Positions 60,763 through 64,000 of a stretch of 64,000 nucleotides of DNA are shown in pieces. This stretch comes from Helopsaltes ochotensis (lineage: Eukaryota > Chordata > Aves > Passeriformes > Locustellidae): contig VXBM01000043.1 of assembly GCA_013400155.1 (NCBI GenBank), positions 207,097-271,096 on the forward strand, in the 5' to 3' direction. Below the pieces are notes generated by a model. The model saw only the letters and a program-made list of their open reading frames with translations, had not been told where the DNA came from and made no database searches. Made by a program: the position numbers and the translations under genes. Position 1 is the stretch's first letter. Each line of letters begins with the position of its first letter.

Positions 60763-62824
60763 AACCTACCATTTACCATATCAGATTAATCAGAAATACA
60801 TTGACATAAGAAAGTCTTCCCACCCATACCACCATTTTCCACATCACAGATGTAGTTTCCTGCTCTCTAGATGCATCTGGTAATGTCATCAGGCACAGTC
60901 ACTGGGGTGGGTCCCCCCGTTTTCTTTGGCCCAAGTTTTGACCTCCCCTAAAAAGAGGTATTCAAAGCCAGCGGGCACCAGTTTAGTTCCTTGCTTTTCC
61001 ATAAGCAACAGGGCCAATGGCAAACAGTCAAAATATTCCTTTAGAAGCTTGAAGTTGCATTAATATGAGCTTGGGACTTTACCAGGTCTTTGAATGCAGA
61101 ATTTAGACTTTTCTAATGTAACACTACACATATGAATGTTCTGAAGCTTTCATTACCTGCAGACTTTTTTAAAAACAGAAGAATGTTTGATTTGGATGGT
61201 TGCATTAAATTAGGGGATATTAATGGATTATACCTACAGGCTCAATCGTAATTGCCAGTTGTCTACAAGTAACTGGTTCTATATGAAGGCCAAAGTTATC
61301 AAAGCAAACCACAAACAATAATTCAAAAGCACAAAACATATGCTCTCTGTTTATCTTTCTAGGTTAGTGCCTCCAGTCTAGGCAGAAACTTCATTACTTC
61401 TCAGATAAAATGGCAGCAGTTAGAATTCAGAAACAGCTTTATTTAAAGTGAATGTAAAGTTTGGGGAAGTTGTGACGGCCACCTTAGAAACATATACATA
61501 TTTATACCCAGACCTAAAATGAGTGCAATTGAAAGGCAGCAAGAGAAAAAGTATATTAGAACTTCCTTAGTCCTATTGTTCGGGCAAATAGAGGGCTTTG
61601 GATTTTCTTTCAAAAGCACATCACCCCCAAACTGAAGCTATAGTACATATATAGATACATGTACATACGTGTGCATGTAGAAACATAAAATTTGCATTAT
61701 TGTTTTATTGTATAGTGCTAAAAAATAAACTGCAAAGTGAAAGGGAAACAAAATACTAAAAGCAAAAAATTAAATGTAAAAAACAAATTCATCTGAACTC
61801 TTTATGGGCTGAAGCATCATAATGCAAATTGCTGTTCAGAATTACCAACCTAGTAATCAACAACATGATAGTTAACCAAAAACAAAATAGCAACAAACAT
61901 AAAAAGTGCATCTGAATAGAACAGATCAGTTCTTAAGCCTGAAGGAAATTAACTAAATAAATGTCTAGAGAGGGTTCTTGCATATGCATAGAGCTTCAAG
62001 TGAGATTTATATACCTTAAACCTTTTGCAAATAGCTAAACAGGGTAGACGTGCCCCCACAGGAGCATTTATGTCTGAGTGTTGTAACTACCCATGAAGTC
62101 TGTTCACAACAAAATATTGCAACATGTATTAACTGAGACTGGACACATGCACATTGGGATGTGATGCCTAATGCTACTGCGAACTCAAGTTTGTGTAAGT
62201 CTGCCGAAACACCTGTACCATGCATTTGCACATAGTCTACTAATTGCTCTAACAATGTCTATGCAAACAGTTATAAAGCTGCTGAGGTGGAAAAAAACAT
62301 GTATGCACCAGCCACCCCTGACTGGAAACATATCTATTCACAACACTTATGCAACAATCAATGGCTTCTCAGTACTTTTATTCAGTACCGTTTGAAAAAT
62401 ACATCTGCTTTTCCCTTCTAGCTGATTTTTCTATTCTTTTTTATTTTGTATTTTATAGTAGTTATGCATAGTATAGATGAGAAACTGCCTGTATCAACAG
62501 AGAAAATCATTCTGGACAGGAATATTCAAATGCTAATGCATAGTATATTTATTTTCAGAGCAGTTGTAGCTTGAGTACTCTGGGCATCTTCAAACTGAAC
62601 AGTGACATCTCTAGACTGAAGTCTCACATAATAGAGTTAACTTCATAGTGTAAGAAACAGAGTAAGAATATGAGCAACACCTCTTATGACTTGCTCACTG
62701 TTGTTTTCATAACTTTGCAAAAATGTAATTTTTTTTCTTTGGGAAGCTGACCCTTTGAAAAAGTAGCAGAAGTATGGATTGTGTTATTTACTTCGATGTT
62801 TTGAAATTCCAGTGTTGACATTTA

Positions 62825-62850
62825 CTCTAACAAAGACCTCTAACAAAGAC
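62825..62850. repeat. 13-bp tandem duplication
   Basis: CTCTAACAAAGAC occurs twice head to tail without a mismatch, suggesting a recent slippage-type duplication. Confidence 0.9.
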
Positions 62851-64000
62851 CTAAGGGAGTCAAAGAGCAGGTGGGACAGCGTAAGAATGTGCTAATAGAT
62901 GCCAAAGTAAAAGCTCAACTAGGTGAAAAAACCAACATATGATCTAATCAGAGAAGTTCTGAGAATTGAGAAGCTGAAAGTAAACAACAAAATATTGGGT
63001 ACTGGAAAGAGCTCCCAGAAGAGTAGAAATGTAATAGAAATGCTTCCTTCAAGCAAAGAGGGGCATAATAGTTAGGCAGAACTCCTGTCAGGATCCTGTT
63101 TTCAGATCAGAGGAGAGAACAGAAATCAAGTTCTAAGAATGCAGTGGTATCAATTTGGAAGAAATAAATTACAAAGAACAACATCATGAGATGTGGAAGC
63201 CATTTGATCTTTTAAAAATCCAAGTTAATAGATATTAAATGCGACTTGATGAAGTATTCATAAAGGAAAAAAGCCTACAAAACGATAAAATACTCCAGTC
63301 TGCTGATCAAGGAAAGATTACTTTGGAAATATATTATATTGAAATCTTTCCTGGTAGAAAGAGAGCCTTATTTATCAGATGGAAAGCAGACAGGCATTCT
63401 CATGTGAATTTCAAAGTCTCCAACCACACAGATATGGCTAGAGTATAACAATCTAAATCTCATTTTATTTTAGACACAAAATGGGATCACTGTGTTTCTG
63501 AGGTGTCGAGGTTTCTACTATCTGAGCCAAACTCAACTTCATGGATGGTGAAACAACTTTTTTAAAGGATTTTAGACTTCAGAGTAGCTGCTACTAAAGC
63601 ACTCTTCAGATGAGCTTTGAGTCAAAATTCATCTGTACGGAAGGCTTCAAAAAGGATTAGTCCACACACAGGGAACAGACACCAACATCCCCAGTGGGGG
63701 ATCACACACAGTACTTCTCCATCCCTAGGAGTATTATTGGAATTCAGAGCTATTACCATCATTATGACAACTTTCCACATTATGTTTTTCTGTTTTGAGT
63801 GCCATTTAATCATCTGCAGAGTAGGCAGGGTTTGTTTATTCTAGACAAAAATCTATAAGTGAATTCTATTTTTATTAATATGGAAAAAAATCATTTAAAA
63901 AAAAGCACAAAAATTCAACACCAACCATACAAAGCTAATACAGAGAGGAGAAAAAGCAAATAGTCTACCAAAATGTTAAAGAAATTAGGCCAAAATGAGT

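Larger units (their letters stand above)
58166..64000. other. Non-coding AT-rich interval, no gene seen
   Basis: Nothing nameable except the short hairpin at 60722-60762, a possible MIR-like scrap at 58510-58620 and a 13-bp tandem duplication at 62825-62850. A minus-strand open stretch of about 55 codons ending with TGA at 60054-60056 has protein-like composition but no GT donor in place and no recognised family. Confidence 0.5.

Noticed and set aside
1..64000. CRISPR arrays, bacterial operons or an undescribed multi-gene system
   Set aside because: No regularly spaced repeats, no gene clusters and no prokaryotic features; the sequence is avian non-coding DNA.

Overview
The window looks like AT-rich, non-coding nuclear DNA of a bird. 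The diagnostic sequences are CR1 LINEs ending in the ATTCTATG/ATTCTGTG-type 3' terminus, much older CR1 relics of the kind shared by archosaurs and turtles, and one GC-rich solo LTR that resembles ERV LTRs I associate with songbird genomes. I saw no mammalian SINE/L1 landscape and no bacterial or viral gene organisation. A single N inside a 100-base A-run marks it as draft assembly. Passerine is my best guess, resting on the LTR and the CR1 3' end; bird is firmer.

I found no convincing protein-coding exon, tRNA, rRNA or snRNA in 64 kb. The open frames are short, and the longest sit in repeats (the CR1 at about 37-38 kb, the LTR at about 6 kb), where they are shadows or broken pieces of reverse transcriptase. 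The window is therefore best read as a gene desert or the inside of a very large intron.

Layout: about 70-1040, ancient CR1 relic (+). 4511-4950, an internally deleted CR1 (-) whose pre-RT ORF2 segment is fused directly to its 3' end. 5941-6746, a solo LTR (+) with a 5-bp target-site duplication, TATA box, AGTAAA signal and a CTCF-like motif. 6747-28500, mostly unremarkable AT-rich DNA with a G-quadruplex motif (9674-9690) and a small perfect hairpin (7218-7244). 28540-29000, a motif-rich segment that may be a conserved regulatory element. 29569-29602, a TA microsatellite. 29727-29791, a 65-nt pre-miRNA-sized hairpin. 30519-30551, a 33-nt alternating purine/pyrimidine run. About 32520-32720, another ancient CR1 relic (+). 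36900-38286, a 1.4-kb 5'-truncated CR1 (+), followed by a tiny CR1 3' end at 39006-39066. 45277-45376, the A-run with an N. 48375-48411, a 16-bp perfect hairpin. 55881-55913 and 56560-56930, homeodomain/POU-type motif clusters. 57905-58165, ancient CR1 relic (-). 60722-60762, a 14-bp hairpin. The rest shows nothing I can name.

There are no genes here to work together. What biology can be inferred is (i) the history of CR1 and ERV insertions of different ages and (ii) possible cis-regulatory DNA, including CTCF-like sites brought in by the LTR. I saw no previously undescribed system; the best leads are the LTR-borne CTCF-like motif and the 29.7-kb hairpin.
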